Shown: positions 1 to 9,827, counted from the first letter of the stretch. The stretch is DNA of 64,000 bases from Flavobacteriales bacterium (GCA_027067965.1 JAMOUV010000010.1:186001-250000), one strand, 5' to 3'. Numbers and translations: made by a program. Notes: generated by a model not told the origin, from the sequence alone.

Positions 1-1
1 A

Positions 2-922
2 AATTTACATAAAAAATATGGTGAAAAAACCGTTCTCGAAAACCTAAATTTCATTATAGCCCGGGGAGAAAGAATTGCTTTTGTGGGAAAAAACGGTATG
101 GGCAAAACCACTTTGGCTTCTATTTTGGCGGGAAAAAATGATTATACAGGATTGCTGAAAACCGGCTATCATGTACAAATCGGTTATTTTGCACAAGATC
201 AAAGCGGCTTGTTAAATCCCGAACAAACTATTTTACAAACCCTTGAAGATGCCGCTACCGAAGAAACGCGATCCAAGGTGCGTGATACGGCCGGGGCTTT
301 TTTATTTTCCGGCGACGATATCTATAAAAAAGTCAAAGTGCTTTCCGGCGGAGAAAAAAACCGGCTTGCATTAGCCGCATTGCTCCTTAAGCCGTTTAAC
401 GTCCTGATTCTGGACGAGCCCACCAATCATTTGGATATTCCTTCGAAAAAAAGATTAAAACAAGCCCTGCAATCCTTTGACGGCACTTTAATTGTGGTTT
501 CGCATGACCGCGAATTTCTTTCGGAATTGACTCACAAAACATGGGAATTTCAACCCGGAGGATTTAAAGAACATTTGGGAGACGTAAATGAATTCTTACG
601 CCAAAGAAATCTGCAAACACTCAGGGACCTCGAAACAAGCGAAAGAAAAAATAACACGCTGAAAAAATCGAAAAAATCCGATTATGAAAAACGCAAAACA
701 TTGCGCAAAACCTATAACCGGTTAAAAAATAAATTACAAAAAATAGAGGCGGAAATCGAATATACGGAAAATAAAATCAAAGAAATGGAAAACACGCTTC
801 AAAATAATCCGGCCCAAAAAACCGAATTTTTCGAAGAATATAACCATACCAAAAAACAATTGGAAAATCTGTATAACGAATGGGAAAAATTATCCTTGGA
901 AATGGAAAACATTAAACTTTAA
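2..922 (+). CDS. ABC-F family ATPase, C-terminal part (5' end outside window)
   Basis: The reading frame is already open at base 2, so only the second half of a two-domain ABC-F protein is present. Visible are a Walker A (GKNGMGKT), an ABC signature ([12 protein letters not shown]), a Walker B running into the family hallmark LDEPTNHLD, and the switch histidine in VVSHDREF. A highly charged Lys/Glu coiled coil of about 90 residues closes the protein, as in Uup-type members. ABC-F proteins act on ribosomes (EttA, Uup and antibiotic-protection types) and have no membrane domain. The subtype cannot be set from this half. Its stop overlaps the convergent obg stop by 4 bp. Confidence 0.93.
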   Translation, partial: NLHKKYGEKTVLENLNFIIARGERIAFVGKNGMGKTTLASILAGKNDYTGLLKTGYHVQIGYFAQDQSGLLNPEQTILQTLEDAATEETRSKVRDTAGAFLFSGDDIYKKVKVLSGGEKNRLALAALLLKPFNVLILDEPTNHLDIPSKKRLKQALQSFDGTLIVVSHDREFLSELTHKTWEFQPGGFKEHLGDVNEFLRQRNLQTLRDLETSERKNNTLKKSKKSDYEKRKTLRKTYNRLKNKLQKIEAEIEYTENKIKEMENTLQNNPAQKTEFFEEYNHTKKQLENLYNEWEKLSLEMENIKL

Positions 923-1923
923 CCGGCCGGACGGTTTAATACCTGCCAAAGTAAATCTTTCAATTCATTCAATCCTTCGCCCGTAAAAGAAGAGACGAAT
1001 ACATAAGGAACGCCTTCGGGTAATTCTTTTTGTATTTCGCGCTTTAATTCATCGTCCAATAAGTCGGATTTGGTGATGGCTAAAATGCGTGGTTTGTGCA
1101 GAAGTTCGGGGCTGTATTTTTTTAATTCATTGAGCAAAACTTCATACTCCTTTTTAATGTCTTTACTATCGGCCGGAATGGTAAATAACAAAACGGCATT
1201 TCTTTCGATATGGCGCAAAAACCGATGACCGATGCCCTTACCTTCCGCCGCTCCTTCAATAATACCCGGGATATCGGCCATGACAAAGGATTTAAAATCA
1301 CGATAAGGCACAATCCCTAAATTCGGCTTAAGCGTAGTAAAAGGATAATCCCCGATTTTCGGTTTGGCCGCCGTAAGTTTGGACAATAAAGTGGATTTTC
1401 CGGCATTGGGGAACCCGACCAAGCCCACATCGGCCAATACTTTAAGTTCCAAAATCAAATCTTTTTCCTCGCCGGGCAAGCCGGGTTGTGCATAGCGAGG
1501 TGTTTGCCTCGTCGCGGATTTAAAATGCCAATTGCCCAAGCCGCCTTTGCCGCCTTTGGCTACAATAATTTCTTCGCCATCGCGGGTCACTTCGCCTATT
1601 ATTTCGCCGGTTTGCGCATCTTTGATAACGGTTCCCAAAGGCACTTCAATAACAATATCGTCCCCCGCTTTTCCGCTTTTACGGTTTCTTCCACCGGGTT
1701 CTCCTGCAGGGGCATTAAAATGCTTTTGAAATTTCAAATGAAAGAGTGTCCAAAAATTTTTATTTCCACGAACAATTACATGCCCGCCCCGGCCTCCGTC
1801 TCCTCCGTCGGGACCACCGCGGGGCACATATTTTTCTCTCCGTAAATGGGCCGAGCCGGCACCACCCTTTCCGGATTTTACATAAATCTTGGCATAATCG
1901 GTAAAATTACCTTCGGTTGCCAT
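919..1923 (-). CDS. obg: GTPase Obg/CgtA, ribosome assembly
   Basis: The 334-aa protein has the glycine-rich Obg fold (about residues 1-160, with GGDGGRGG) followed by a GTPase domain. G1 is GFPNAGKST (170-178), G3 is DIPG (217-220) and G4 is TKSD (about 284-287). It ends just after the G domain and lacks the extra C-terminal domains of some orthologues. Obg binds the 50S subunit and couples ribosome maturation to growth and (p)ppGpp levels. Its start overlaps the end of adk by 17 bp, so it is the last gene of an hpt-adk-obg operon. Confidence 0.97.
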   Translation of the reverse strand: MATEGNFTDYAKIYVKSGKGGAGSAHLRREKYVPRGGPDGGDGGRGGHVIVRGNKNFWTLFHLKFQKHFNAPAGEPGGRNRKSGKAGDDIVIEVPLGTVIKDAQTGEIIGEVTRDGEEIIVAKGGKGGLGNWHFKSATRQTPRYAQPGLPGEEKDLILELKVLADVGLVGFPNAGKSTLLSKLTAAKPKIGDYPFTTLKPNLGIVPYRDFKSFVMADIPGIIEGAAEGKGIGHRFLRHIERNAVLLFTIPADSKDIKKEYEVLLNELKKYSPELLHKPRILAITKSDLLDDELKREIQKELPEGVPYVFVSSFTGEGLNELKDLLWQVLNRPAG

Positions 1924-2497
1924 GTTGAATTTTCTCTATAATGGAACTAATAATGCGATGAATTTCTTCGATGGTTTGCAAGCCGTCTATTTGATGTAAG
2001 ACTTCCTTTTTTTGATAATAATTTTTTAATGGTTCCGTTGCCGTGCGATATTTTTCCAAACGCCTTTTTATGGTCTGGGTATCGGCATCATCTTTCCGGC
2101 CGCTGGTTTTCCCACGATTTAAAATTCGTTCAATCAATACGGGTTCCGGAACTTCCAATGCAAAAACGGCATCCACTTTTTGATTATTATTTTTTAAAAA
2201 TTCGTCTAATACTTCGGCTTGAACAATGGTTCGGGGAAACCCGTCAAAAATAAATCCCTCGGCCTTCGGGTTTTTATCAATTTCTTCTTTAATCATGTGA
2301 ATGGTTACTTCGTCGGGAACCAAATCACCCTGATCGATATAAAATTGAGCCAATTTACCCAAAGGCGTTTTATTTTTTATATGGTTTCTGAACATATCTC
2401 CGGTGGCGATATAAACAAAACCGAATTTATCGCTTAATAATTTGGCCTGCGTGCCCTTGCCCGCACCGGGTGGGCCGAACATAATAATATTCATCAT
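1907..2497 (-). CDS. adk: Adenylate kinase
   Basis: The 196-aa protein begins with the P-loop GPPGAGKGT (about residues 8-16). It has the DGFPRT motif of the AMP site, and a short LID around [12 protein letters not shown] without zinc cysteines, so it is a short-type bacterial Adk. It interconverts ATP + AMP and 2 ADP in the cytoplasm. Two adjacent ATGs begin the frame and the second would be equally good. It sits 6 bp after hpt and overlaps obg, so the three genes are very likely co-transcribed. Confidence 0.97.
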   Translation of the reverse strand: MMNIIMFGPPGAGKGTQAKLLSDKFGFVYIATGDMFRNHIKNKTPLGKLAQFYIDQGDLVPDEVTIHMIKEEIDKNPKAEGFIFDGFPRTIVQAEVLDEFLKNNNQKVDAVFALEVPEPVLIERILNRGKTSGRKDDADTQTIKRRLEKYRTATEPLKNYYQKKEVLHQIDGLQTIEEIHRIISSIIEKIQHGNRR

Positions 2498-2503
2498 AAA
2501 ATA

Positions 2504-3037
2504 TTAGATTTTTAATTGATAAACTTCTTTCAAATTTCTTCCTAATTCGTTGTAATCCAACCCGTAACCTACAATAAATTTTTTAGGAATTTCAAAACCC
2601 ACGAAATCAACGGGAATATTTTTTTTGTAAGCTTCGGGTTTATAAAACAAAGTAACGATTTTAATAAATTTCGGTTGATGTGACTGTAACAATGCCATGA
2701 TTTTTTCCAAAGTATTTCCAGTATCCACAATGTCTTCCAAAATATAAACTTCTTTATCTTTAATGTTTTCCGTTACATTTAGAATAACTTCCACATCCCC
2801 GGTACTTTCCGTATTTATATAAGATTTCACACGAATAAAATCAAACAAAGCCGGTTTTTTAAATGCTTTAGCAAAATCCGAACCAAACATAAAACCTCCT
2901 TTAAGCGTAATTACAAATACGGGTATGTCCGATACATCTTTTTCCACTTCTTCTGCCAAACGCTTAACTTCCTTTTTAATTTGTTCGGAGGAGATATATT
3001 TAACAAAGGTCTTATCGTGTAAAACCACTTCTTTCAT
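2504..3037 (-). CDS. hpt: Hypoxanthine phosphoribosyltransferase
   Basis: The 177-aa protein belongs to the type I phosphoribosyltransferase fold. The PRPP-binding loop EDIVDTGNTL lies near residue 100, and LKGGFMFGSDF matches the pyrophosphate-loop region. It salvages hypoxanthine or guanine with PRPP to the nucleotide. It is the first gene of hpt-adk-obg, a grouping common in Flavobacteriia. A perfect TAAATTTG box at 3060-3067 lies about 22 bp upstream of the ATG. Confidence 0.95.
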   Translation of the reverse strand: MKEVVLHDKTFVKYISSEQIKKEVKRLAEEVEKDVSDIPVFVITLKGGFMFGSDFAKAFKKPALFDFIRVKSYINTESTGDVEVILNVTENIKDKEVYILEDIVDTGNTLEKIMALLQSHQPKFIKIVTLFYKPEAYKKNIPVDFVGFEIPKKFIVGYGLDYNELGRNLKEVYQLKI

Positions 3038-3059
3038 GATAATAAAATAAAAATATTTG

Positions 3060-3067
3060 CAAATTTA
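3060..3067 (-). promoter_or_regulatory. -7 promoter element (TAAATTTG) of hpt-adk-obg
   Basis: This is an exact TAnnTTTG match, the Bacteroidota primary-sigma -7 element, 22 bp upstream of the hpt ATG. No clear -33 TTG at ideal spacing was found, so the call rests on the box and its position. Confidence 0.6.
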
Positions 3068-3093
3068 CAATTTTACAGCGATTTAATAACAAA

Positions 3094-3119
3094 AAAACCG
3101 CCCCGGATGAGGCGGTTTT
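3094..3119 (-). terminator. Intrinsic terminator of the T9SS adhesin-like gene
   Basis: A 9-bp GC-rich stem (AAAACCGCC / GGCGGTTTT) with an 8-nt loop is followed on the minus strand by a run of T. It lies 25 bp past the stop of the minus-strand gene ending at 3144 and isolates it from hpt. Confidence 0.85.
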
Positions 3120-3143
3120 AGAATATTTAGTTTTTTAAACCTC

Positions 3144-5462
3144 TTAATGTTTAAGAAGACGATATGTACCTTCTTTGCCGTCTATACGGACTTTGAGCAA
3201 ATAAACGCCTTTACTCAATGAAGAAATATCGATATTTCCGTTTAATCCGTTTTCGGTTTCTTCAATTAATATTTGTCCGCTTATGCTCATAATTTGAATC
3301 CTTTCCACGGATTGATCCGCTTTGAAGGAAATTCTGTTGGAAGCGGGATTAGGATAGAAACTAAATCCGTATGCTTCGACGTCCGAAATACTTAAACTGG
3401 AATTATAAGCACAAATACCGAATTCTCCGTACCTGTTGTTTCCATATTCCCAAACTCGAATATAAAGGGTTGCTCCGGGAGTCAAACCGGTTAATTCCAC
3501 ACGTGAAAAGGCATTAGGGTAAGCTATATCATCATTACATCCCACGGATATTAAGTTAGAACAATCCCCTTCAAATACTTCCATGGTGGTATCAGTCACA
3601 TCGGATCCGCTTACAGCAGTGGTTTCTATAGTAACGTTTCCATCAGCAGGCACAGTTGTTTTAAACCATACATCTCCTCCTTCGTAACCCGATGCTCCGC
3701 AAGAAGGATCTCCTATTCCCGAATCGGTTGCGCCTATATTATTTGCAATTACCGGTGAAGAACAATCCGAAGTGACGGGAATATCTATGGCCGCGCTACA
3801 ATCATCATTAGGAGGTCCGGTAGGTCCTTCTTCCAACACAATGGTAAAGTCTCCGGCATTAAAATCATCATGCCATATTTGCAGCACGTATGTTTGTCCA
3901 CCTGTTAAGCCGCTAACTAATTTATAAGTACCTGTGCCGAAACATGCTAATTCATTTCCACCACAACTATCATAAACAGCCGCTTCGATATCATCTCCGG
4001 TATCTCCTCCCGTAATAATAGCGACAGTACCACTTGCAGGAGCCACAAAAGTATAAAACAAATCAAGGTTAGTTCCCACATCATCACAAGATGTATGAGC
4101 ATATTGACTGGCCGTAGCGTCGACTGTGGAAGCTGAAATTTCATTGCCGGCTCCGCCTCCTTCAGGATAAACTGTCAATGATATTGCTCCCGAACAATCG
4201 TCATTAGCAGGTGGCGGCGATGCTTCGGTTACACAAACACCAAAATCTCCTTGTTTATCATTTCCATATTCCCAAACTCGAATATATATTACATCTCCTG
4301 CTGTTAAACCAGTTAATCGGATTCGTGAAAAATAACCGTCTCCTCCATCATCATTACATTCAATCAAACTTAAATTATCACAATCTCCACTATAAACAGC
4401 CATTCCCGTATCACTAACATCCGAACCGTCAACCGATAATGTTTCTACTATAATATTCCCACTAGCAGGAACTGTGGTCTTATACCACAAATCACCACCA
4501 TCATATCCGGCACATCCCGGATCAGGCACGCCGGAATCAAAAGCAACGGTATTATTGGCAATTACCGGTGAAGAACAATCCTGTGTTACCGGAATTTCAA
4601 TCGCGCCGTCACAATTGTCATTGGGTTCGGGAGAAGTTCGTACACGCTTGGGTCCGGACCAACTGCTGTAATTGTATGGACTACAAATCGTTCTGACATA
4701 AACATCATACCATGTGTGCGGATCAAGCCCTTGAATAGTAAGAGAATAACCGTTTACATGGTAGGGCGTAGCCGTATCGGGATCAAAACCGGGAGGTCCC
4801 CAAACCACTTCATAGTCTTCTACTTCCGGAACCGGTTCCCATGAAATACTTACCGAATTATCCGTAGTGGCATTAAAATAGATATCAGTGGTTGGGTTAC
4901 AATAAGGAATGGTCCCTACGCTAAAATCATCGACATAAAAATCATGTGAAAAATCACCCGTATATTTAAAGGCAATATAAACGGTTTGCCCGGCATAACT
5001 TCGTAAATCGAACATGGCTTTGTTCCACTCGTTCCAAGTCGGATAATCATCGGGGTCAAACTCGGCCAATTCGGTAAAATCACCCGGATTGGCTAGGGGG
5101 TCATTGGAGCCGGTTGAAATATAAACACCTGAATAATTATAGGCAAATGACCACTTAATCCGCCAGTAAAATACTAATTCTTGGTTGTTATTTAAACTAA
5201 TGGCGGGGGAAACTATCCATGAATCGGATGTTTGACTAATATCATCACCCAAATGTCCCATAAATTGATAAGGACTCTTGGCCATACCCGTATCCCGAAT
5301 TACTTTAAAGCCGGGATCATCCGATTGGGTGGTATAAGATGTCCAACCGGCCGGCGCACTTCCGGGGGTATCGCTGTCAAAATTAGTCGAGTATGTTTGC
5401 GCAGTCACAAGCGACAACCCCATCGACATTGACATAATTAATAAAAGAATAATTTTTCTCAT
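3144..5462 (-). CDS. Secreted T9SS-dependent adhesin-like protein with three repeats
   Basis: This 772-aa protein starts with a Sec signal peptide (about residues 1-21, ending VTAQ). A jelly-roll domain follows (about 22-185), resembling the cleaved-adhesin/MAM-like domains of Bacteroidota, then one fibronectin type III domain (about 188-280). Next come three similar blocks of roughly 130 residues, each opening with NDxCxxAI and carrying a Gly/Asp-rich DxWYKT or FYTF core and a YIRVWEYGN-type strand, resembling PPC-type beta domains. The last ~70 residues (FYPNPASNRI ... GVYLLKV) are a type A T9SS sorting domain, so the protein is expected to be exported and anchored on the cell surface or released. 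Blocks 1 and 3 are nearly identical in places, suggesting internal duplication. Ligand unknown. Confidence 0.88.
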   Translation of the reverse strand: MRKIILLLIMSMSMGLSLVTAQTYSTNFDSDTPGSAPAGWTSYTTQSDDPGFKVIRDTGMAKSPYQFMGHLGDDISQTSDSWIVSPAISLNNNQELVFYWRIKWSFAYNYSGVYISTGSNDPLANPGDFTELAEFDPDDYPTWNEWNKAMFDLRSYAGQTVYIAFKYTGDFSHDFYVDDFSVGTIPYCNPTTDIYFNATTDNSVSISWEPVPEVEDYEVVWGPPGFDPDTATPYHVNGYSLTIQGLDPHTWYDVYVRTICSPYNYSSWSGPKRVRTSPEPNDNCDGAIEIPVTQDCSSPVIANNTVAFDSGVPDPGCAGYDGGDLWYKTTVPASGNIIVETLSVDGSDVSDTGMAVYSGDCDNLSLIECNDDGGDGYFSRIRLTGLTAGDVIYIRVWEYGNDKQGDFGVCVTEASPPPANDDCSGAISLTVYPEGGGAGNEISASTVDATASQYAHTSCDDVGTNLDLFYTFVAPASGTVAIITGGDTGDDIEAAVYDSCGGNELACFGTGTYKLVSGLTGGQTYVLQIWHDDFNAGDFTIVLEEGPTGPPNDDCSAAIDIPVTSDCSSPVIANNIGATDSGIGDPSCGASGYEGGDVWFKTTVPADGNVTIETTAVSGSDVTDTTMEVFEGDCSNLISVGCNDDIAYPNAFSRVELTGLTPGATLYIRVWEYGNNRYGEFGICAYNSSLSISDVEAYGFSFYPNPASNRISFKADQSVERIQIMSISGQILIEETENGLNGNIDISSLSKGVYLLKVRIDGKEGTYRLLKH

Positions 5463-5481
5463 ATTTAAAAAGTTTTAACTA

Positions 5482-5489
5482 CAAATCTA
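5482..5489 (-). promoter_or_regulatory. -7 promoter element (TAGATTTG) of the T9SS adhesin-like gene
   Basis: Exact TAnnTTTG box 19 bp upstream of the ATG at 5462 on the minus strand. Confidence 0.55.
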
Positions 5490-5507
5490 TTAAAAGTTTA
5501 TAATATA

Positions 5508-5539
5508 AAAAAACCACCGAAGAATTTCGATGGTTTTTT
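5508..5539 (-). terminator. Intrinsic terminator downstream of the TonB-like gene
   Basis: A stem AAAAAACCA / TGGTTTTTT, with an inner CGAA/TTCG stem after one mismatch, runs into T residues on the minus strand. It lies 22 bp past the stop of the gene ending at 5562. Confidence 0.8.
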
Positions 5540-5561
5540 AAAAATAATTATTTTTTAAAAA

Positions 5562-6284
5562 TTATTGAATCCTAAATCTGATAGGTAAATTATACCGTAC
5601 ACGGGTGGGGCGTCCACGTTGTTCTCCCGGAATCATTTTGGGCAATTGAGAGATTACTCTCTTGGCCTCCAATTCTAATTCTTTGTATCTGGATCGAGCC
5701 ATAATGTTGGTCACCTTTCCGTTTTTATCCACCACAAATTGAACGTTAATGACTACTTCTCCGGTTACCCCCAAATCCTCGGCCAAACTTTTATCGAATT
5801 TGCGATCGATAAATTTGGCTATTTTCTTACTCATACAGGATTTTAATTTTTCTTTTTCGTTTTTATATCGCTCACAACCCGGGTAAATCGGCGGCTGTTC
5901 TATAAATCTGAAAGGTACTTCTTCTTCTTCTTCTTCTTCAACGGTTTCAATCTCTTCTTCCACTATGGCTTCTTCCTCGTTTGTTTCGGTTGTTTCCAAT
6001 ACGGTTTCTTCCACTTCTTCTTCATCTTCCACTTTTTCGATAATTTCAGGCGGTGCTTGTTTTTGTTGCGGTTGTTCTATTTTGGGCTGTTCTTGCTGAA
6101 CTTCCAAGGTTTCTTCCAAATCCTCGGCAGCTACATCCCACTTGGAATCTTTGAAATCGTCTCTTTCGTATTTTTTATATTCAATGATCCGCCAAGTGGT
6201 AAATAATACAATAACCAAACCCAACCATAAGAATAGTGCCGAAAATCTATTCAAATCGAACCGTGGTGATTTTTTTTCTTCCAT
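5562..6284 (-). CDS. TonB-family energy transducer
   Basis: This 240-aa protein has a short cytoplasmic N-terminus and one membrane helix (about residues 14-32). A long acidic, Glu/Pro/Gln-rich periplasmic linker follows (about 45-125), with uninterrupted runs of Glu. The C-terminal domain (about 160-240, GEVVINVQFVVDKNGKV ... RFRIQ) is a TonB fold. Such proteins pass proton-motive energy from ExbBD to outer-membrane transporters. No exbB or exbD is adjacent. The linker is acidic rather than the usual Lys/Pro-rich type, which is common in Flavobacteriia. It is a single-gene unit with its own promoter and terminator. Confidence 0.88.
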   Translation of the reverse strand: MEEKKSPRFDLNRFSALFLWLGLVIVLFTTWRIIEYKKYERDDFKDSKWDVAAEDLEETLEVQQEQPKIEQPQQKQAPPEIIEKVEDEEEVEETVLETTETNEEEAIVEEEIETVEEEEEEEVPFRFIEQPPIYPGCERYKNEKEKLKSCMSKKIAKFIDRKFDKSLAEDLGVTGEVVINVQFVVDKNGKVTNIMARSRYKELELEAKRVISQLPKMIPGEQRGRPTRVRYNLPIRFRIQ

Positions 6285-6326
6285 GATATAGCGTTTTTAT
6301 TTTCTTTATTATGCTTATTGTCGAAA

Positions 6327-6334
6327 CAAAAATA
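6327..6334 (-). promoter_or_regulatory. -7 promoter element (TATTTTTG) of the TonB-like gene
   Basis: Exact TAnnTTTG box 42 bp upstream of the tonB-like ATG at 6284. No -33 TTG at standard spacing was found. Confidence 0.5.
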
Positions 6335-6694
6335 ACGAAGTTTTTTTAATTATTATAATTTCAATGAAATTTTAAAGCATTTTAAAGCCGCTTTTTGTTT
6401 AAACCGATTTATTTTGGAAGTTCCTTTTTAAGGATATTTATCTCTTCATTCCTAAAATAAATCTTGCTGGCGAGTTACTTTTTTCATACATCGAATCACA
6501 CAAATCCTTCTTGTTTTTTTGAGGGAATCGTTCTTCTGCGAACAATCAATTTAAATTTTCCCAAAAACCATACCAAATTATTATATTTTCATTACTACGG
6601 AACATATTATTATGTAATTTTATTTATTTTTATCTTAAAAATTTTTGTTTTATTCATTAAACCGGTGTGTATTTTATTATAAAAAAACTGTTTT
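6335..6694. other. AT-rich intergenic stretch without a recognised gene
   Basis: About 360 bases between the TonB-like promoter and the end of the VWA gene. A hydrophobic 72-codon plus-strand frame (6464-6682) has no promoter, start context or family resemblance and probably reflects AT-rich sequence. No convincing terminator for the VWA gene was seen. Confidence 0.5.
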
Positions 6695-8665
6695 TTACAA
6701 CATGCCTTTATACTTTCTGATAATCCATTCTAATGAAAGCAATAGTAATAAAAATAATATGAAATAATAATTATTTAGAACATTAATTTTTCTTCTTTCA
6801 GTTTTAATGATTGTTTTCATAGCCGGATGAGTAAGTAAGCTTTGTTTAAGCGAGTCCAAATTATTTTCAAAAAATATTTTTCCTCCCGACATTTCGGCTA
6901 ATATTTGAAGTTTATCCGTTTGTGCGGTTTGCGGAACTTCGGGTGGTAGTTTTATGATATCGAAAAATACTTGCTTGGTCAATTGGTATCGGGGATAATA
7001 TACCTTCAGTCGATAGGTGCCGGGATTCAATACCCCGAGATTGGCGGCAAAAAAGGGTTCCTCATAATAAACCGGAATTTTCTTTTTGCTTCCGTCGGGC
7101 GAATACAACCAAAGCGACAAGTTTGCCTTGGGATCCGGTTCCAACAAGGTATTGAAAGCCGATATGCGTACAATTACCGGTTGCCCTTCGGTGTATTGTT
7201 TTTCGTAATGAACTTGTAATTGTTGTGTCTTGGTTTCGGAAACCAAAAAATCTACCGTTTTCTTTACTAAATCTTCTATATGATCGGCTTTGTTTTCCTT
7301 TTTTTCATATATATACCATTTCCATAGTCCCTGACCGAAAATGGCGGCTTGCTTTTTTTCTTTGAATATCACAAATAAAGGTTGCTTGGTGGCATAAGAC
7401 TTTACTTTGGCATAATATACCGCTTCACCGGGTTGTTTTAATACAATATTTCCGAATAAATCCGTAAGCGGTGGGAGTATATGCGCAGGTAATTTCTTTA
7501 ATTGAAACAAAGAAAAATCCGGATTTTCATAAGCAAAATATTCTTCTTTCAAATTTCCTTTTACGTTTCTTTTAAATAAGTCGTTAAATCTATTCAACGC
7601 CTCCCAATCGGTAAATTTTCCCGTGATCCACAACTTCGGCGTGTTTATTTTCTGTAAACTTTCCAATTGAGCCGGTTGCGGTTGAATGACGATAATCAAA
7701 TCATATGCTTTTCGGGGCGGGATAGTATTTTTCACTTCTATTTCATAAGACTTATTTGTCGATAAGATTCGCTTAAAAACTCCTGCATCGGGATGAATTT
7801 TTGAGGTTAATAGTAAAATACGGGCCTTTTTTTCGGTGACTTGGATACGGATGATTTTTTTGTTATCGGAAAGATTTTTTTCGCCGGGAATGTTTTTTAT
7901 AATCAATTCATAGGTATGATAGCCGGGCGAATAAGCGGATAACTTGGCATCCAGTTGAACAAAATTTTTATTAGGTGTAAATGTTATTTTCTTTCTGAAT
8001 TTTACCCTTCCCTTTTCCTTAATAAGAAATTCCGAAGGAATTTTTCTATCAATATTTTCCGCCGTTAACTGGGTTTTTATATAAAAATAATTGTCTTTGG
8101 CTACCACATCGTTATAAATAACCCGTTCTATTTTTAAATTGGGATGTTTGACCGTATCACCTATAACTACAGGAAAAATCACCGTATTGTTATCCACCGG
8201 AAACAGGGTATAATCCTTACCTTTTGTCTGGATGCCGTCGGTAAAAATAACTATGGCATTATTTCTTCCGGATAAAAAAGAATGCGTTACATCCCACAAT
8301 GTTTGATAAATATCCGTATGTTCACCCGGTTTTTCGGAAAAATCATTTAATATCTTGTCGGAAAAAGTAAAAAAACTTACCGAAAATTTTTCATTTAGTT
8401 CCTTATCGGTCCATAATTTTTCCGATAAAACGGAAATTTTTTCTTTGTAAGGTTCAACGGATGCGGAAAGATCTTCCAAAATAATTAAGCCGGGCTTTAT
8501 TTCAATTTCGGATTCTTTGTAAACAAACGGATAGAATAGAAGTGTTAATAAAAAATAAATAACTATAGCACGTAAAATTTTTAATAATTCATTATCGGTT
8601 CTATATAAGTAAAAGCTTATTGAATATGATATAATTAGTAAAAAAAATTTTAAAATAAAATCCAT
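6695..8665 (-). CDS. Membrane-anchored VWA-domain protein
   Basis: The 656-aa protein has two N-terminal membrane helices (about residues 3-21 and 30-47). A VWA-like domain follows with a metal-site signature DLSAS (DxSxS, about residue 66) and a TDG motif (about 148). A long periplasmic beta-rich region comes next, then a last membrane helix near the C-terminus (about 636-650). The architecture resembles BatA/glutamine-amidotransferase-like membrane proteins of Bacteroidota, and the exact role is unknown. It lies 33 bp downstream of fabG on the same strand and is probably co-transcribed. The DUF58 protein at 28866 is a related VWA-type protein but is not linked here. Confidence 0.75.
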   Translation of the reverse strand: MDFILKFFLLIISYSISFYLYRTDNELLKILRAIVIYFLLTLLFYPFVYKESEIEIKPGLIILEDLSASVEPYKEKISVLSEKLWTDKELNEKFSVSFFTFSDKILNDFSEKPGEHTDIYQTLWDVTHSFLSGRNNAIVIFTDGIQTKGKDYTLFPVDNNTVIFPVVIGDTVKHPNLKIERVIYNDVVAKDNYFYIKTQLTAENIDRKIPSEFLIKEKGRVKFRKKITFTPNKNFVQLDAKLSAYSPGYHTYELIIKNIPGEKNLSDNKKIIRIQVTEKKARILLLTSKIHPDAGVFKRILSTNKSYEIEVKNTIPPRKAYDLIIVIQPQPAQLESLQKINTPKLWITGKFTDWEALNRFNDLFKRNVKGNLKEEYFAYENPDFSLFQLKKLPAHILPPLTDLFGNIVLKQPGEAVYYAKVKSYATKQPLFVIFKEKKQAAIFGQGLWKWYIYEKKENKADHIEDLVKKTVDFLVSETKTQQLQVHYEKQYTEGQPVIVRISAFNTLLEPDPKANLSLWLYSPDGSKKKIPVYYEEPFFAANLGVLNPGTYRLKVYYPRYQLTKQVFFDIIKLPPEVPQTAQTDKLQILAEMSGGKIFFENNLDSLKQSLLTHPAMKTIIKTERRKINVLNNYYFILFLLLLLSLEWIIRKYKGML

Positions 8666-8698
8666 ACAAAACCTTCCGAAAGTATTTTTATTAAACTT

Positions 8699-9445
8699 TT
8701 ACATCACCATGCCGCCATCCACCAATAAGACCTGACCGGTTACATAATCACTCAAATCGGATGCAAGAAAAATACAAGCATTAGCCACGTCTTCCGGTGT
8801 TCCGGTTCGGCGAAGCGGAATTTGTTTTTTCCATTCTTCAAGAATTTTTTCGTCCAAAGCGGAAGTCATTTCCGTTTCAATAAATCCGGGAGCCACCACA
8901 TTGCATCGTATATTTCTGCTGCCCAATTCCTGAGCAACCGATTTGGAAAATCCAATGATTCCGGCTTTTGAAGCGGCATAATTGGCCTGCCCCGCATTTC
9001 CTCGCACGCCTACTACGCTACTGATATTGATAATGGACCCTTTTCGCTGTTTCATCATGGGACGCAAAACGGCTTTGGTCATATTAAAAACGGATTTTAA
9101 ATTTACACGAATCACTTCATCAAAATCTTCTTCCCGCATTCGCATTAATAAATTATCTTTGGTGATTCCCGCATTGTTAATCAAGATATCCACCTGACCG
9201 AAATCTTCCAATACCTGCTTAACCAGTTCTTGTGCTTGTTCGAAATCGGCCGCATCCGATTGATAGGCCTTGGCTTTAACGCCTTTTTCCTTTAATGCCT
9301 TTTCCAAAACAAGGGCTTTATCGGATGAAGATCGGTAAGTAAACGCTACATGTGCTCCGGCTTCCGCCATTTTTTCGGCAATTCCTTTACCAATGCCTCG
9401 CGAAGCACCGGTAACAATAACGGTTTTTCCTTCTAAGAGTTTCAT
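8699..9445 (-). CDS. fabG: 3-oxoacyl-[acyl-carrier-protein] reductase
   Basis: The 248-aa protein is a classical short-chain dehydrogenase. It has the TGASRGIG cofactor loop (about residues 13-20), the NNAG motif, and the Ser-Tyr-Lys active site (ISSV, then YAASK near 155-159). Its length and the PGFIETEM and DGGMVM endings match FabG, which reduces 3-oxoacyl-ACP with NADPH in fatty-acid synthesis. Other SDRs cannot be fully excluded. It has the best-formed promoter in the first 10 kb and is the last minus-strand gene before polarity flips at 9.45 kb. Confidence 0.93.
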   Translation of the reverse strand: MKLLEGKTVIVTGASRGIGKGIAEKMAEAGAHVAFTYRSSSDKALVLEKALKEKGVKAKAYQSDAADFEQAQELVKQVLEDFGQVDILINNAGITKDNLLMRMREEDFDEVIRVNLKSVFNMTKAVLRPMMKQRKGSIINISSVVGVRGNAGQANYAASKAGIIGFSKSVAQELGSRNIRCNVVAPGFIETEMTSALDEKILEEWKKQIPLRRTGTPEDVANACIFLASDLSDYVTGQVLLVDGGMVM

Positions 9446-9465
9446 AATCTCATTTTTTTGTTTAT

Positions 9466-9495
9466 CAAATATAAAGCAATTTTACATTTGACAAA
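9466..9495 (-). promoter_or_regulatory. Promoter of fabG (TTTG - 18 bp - TATATTTG)
   Basis: On the minus strand a TTTG -33 box (9492-9495) and an exact -7 box TATATTTG (9466-9473) are 18 bp apart. The -7 box is 20 bp upstream of the fabG ATG. Confidence 0.75.
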
Positions 9496-9827
9496 TCGGA
9501 ATCATCTTCTTTAAAAACTCTTTTTAAATTTGAAAAAAACAAGGGAAGATGAATAAGCATGTCGGAATGTTAATAATGATTATTTTTTGTAGCAAAATTT
9601 ATAGAGGAGAAAAATTAGGAGTGGGTTAAAAATCTGTTGAAAACCAAATAAAAATTTGACTTGATTTTATGCAATTAATTTTTAAATATGAAATGTGTGT
9701 TTATTTGTCAAGTCATTTTATTGTTTTGATTTCAATATTTTTTCAACATTTCAACCGGTATTGATTTTTAATTCGTTACATTAATTATTAAAAGTTTTAA
9801 ACAGTTTTCAACTTCGGTAAAAAAGCA
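9496..9827. other. AT-rich divergent intergenic region; candidate replication origin
   Basis: A gene-free stretch lies between divergent fabG and rpiB. It contains three DnaA-box-like 9-mers: TGTTGAAAA (9635-9643), TTTTCAACA (9740-9748) and TTTTCAACT (9805-9813). The first two are inverse complements of each other. An inverted repeat TGACTTGA/TCAAGTCA lies at 9657-9664 and 9708-9715, inside a very AT-rich core. Genes to the left run leftward and most genes to the right run rightward. parS-like sites lie 5 and 7 kb away. The boxes differ from TTATCCACA at two positions and no dnaA is present, so this remains a candidate. Confidence 0.35.

Noticed and set aside
1486-1845. 119-codon plus-strand frame inside obg
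   Set aside because: Antisense shadow of the glycine-rich Obg fold.
6464-6682. 72-codon hydrophobic plus-strand frame upstream of the TonB-like gene
   Set aside because: No promoter or family resemblance; hydrophobic codons are expected from T-rich DNA.
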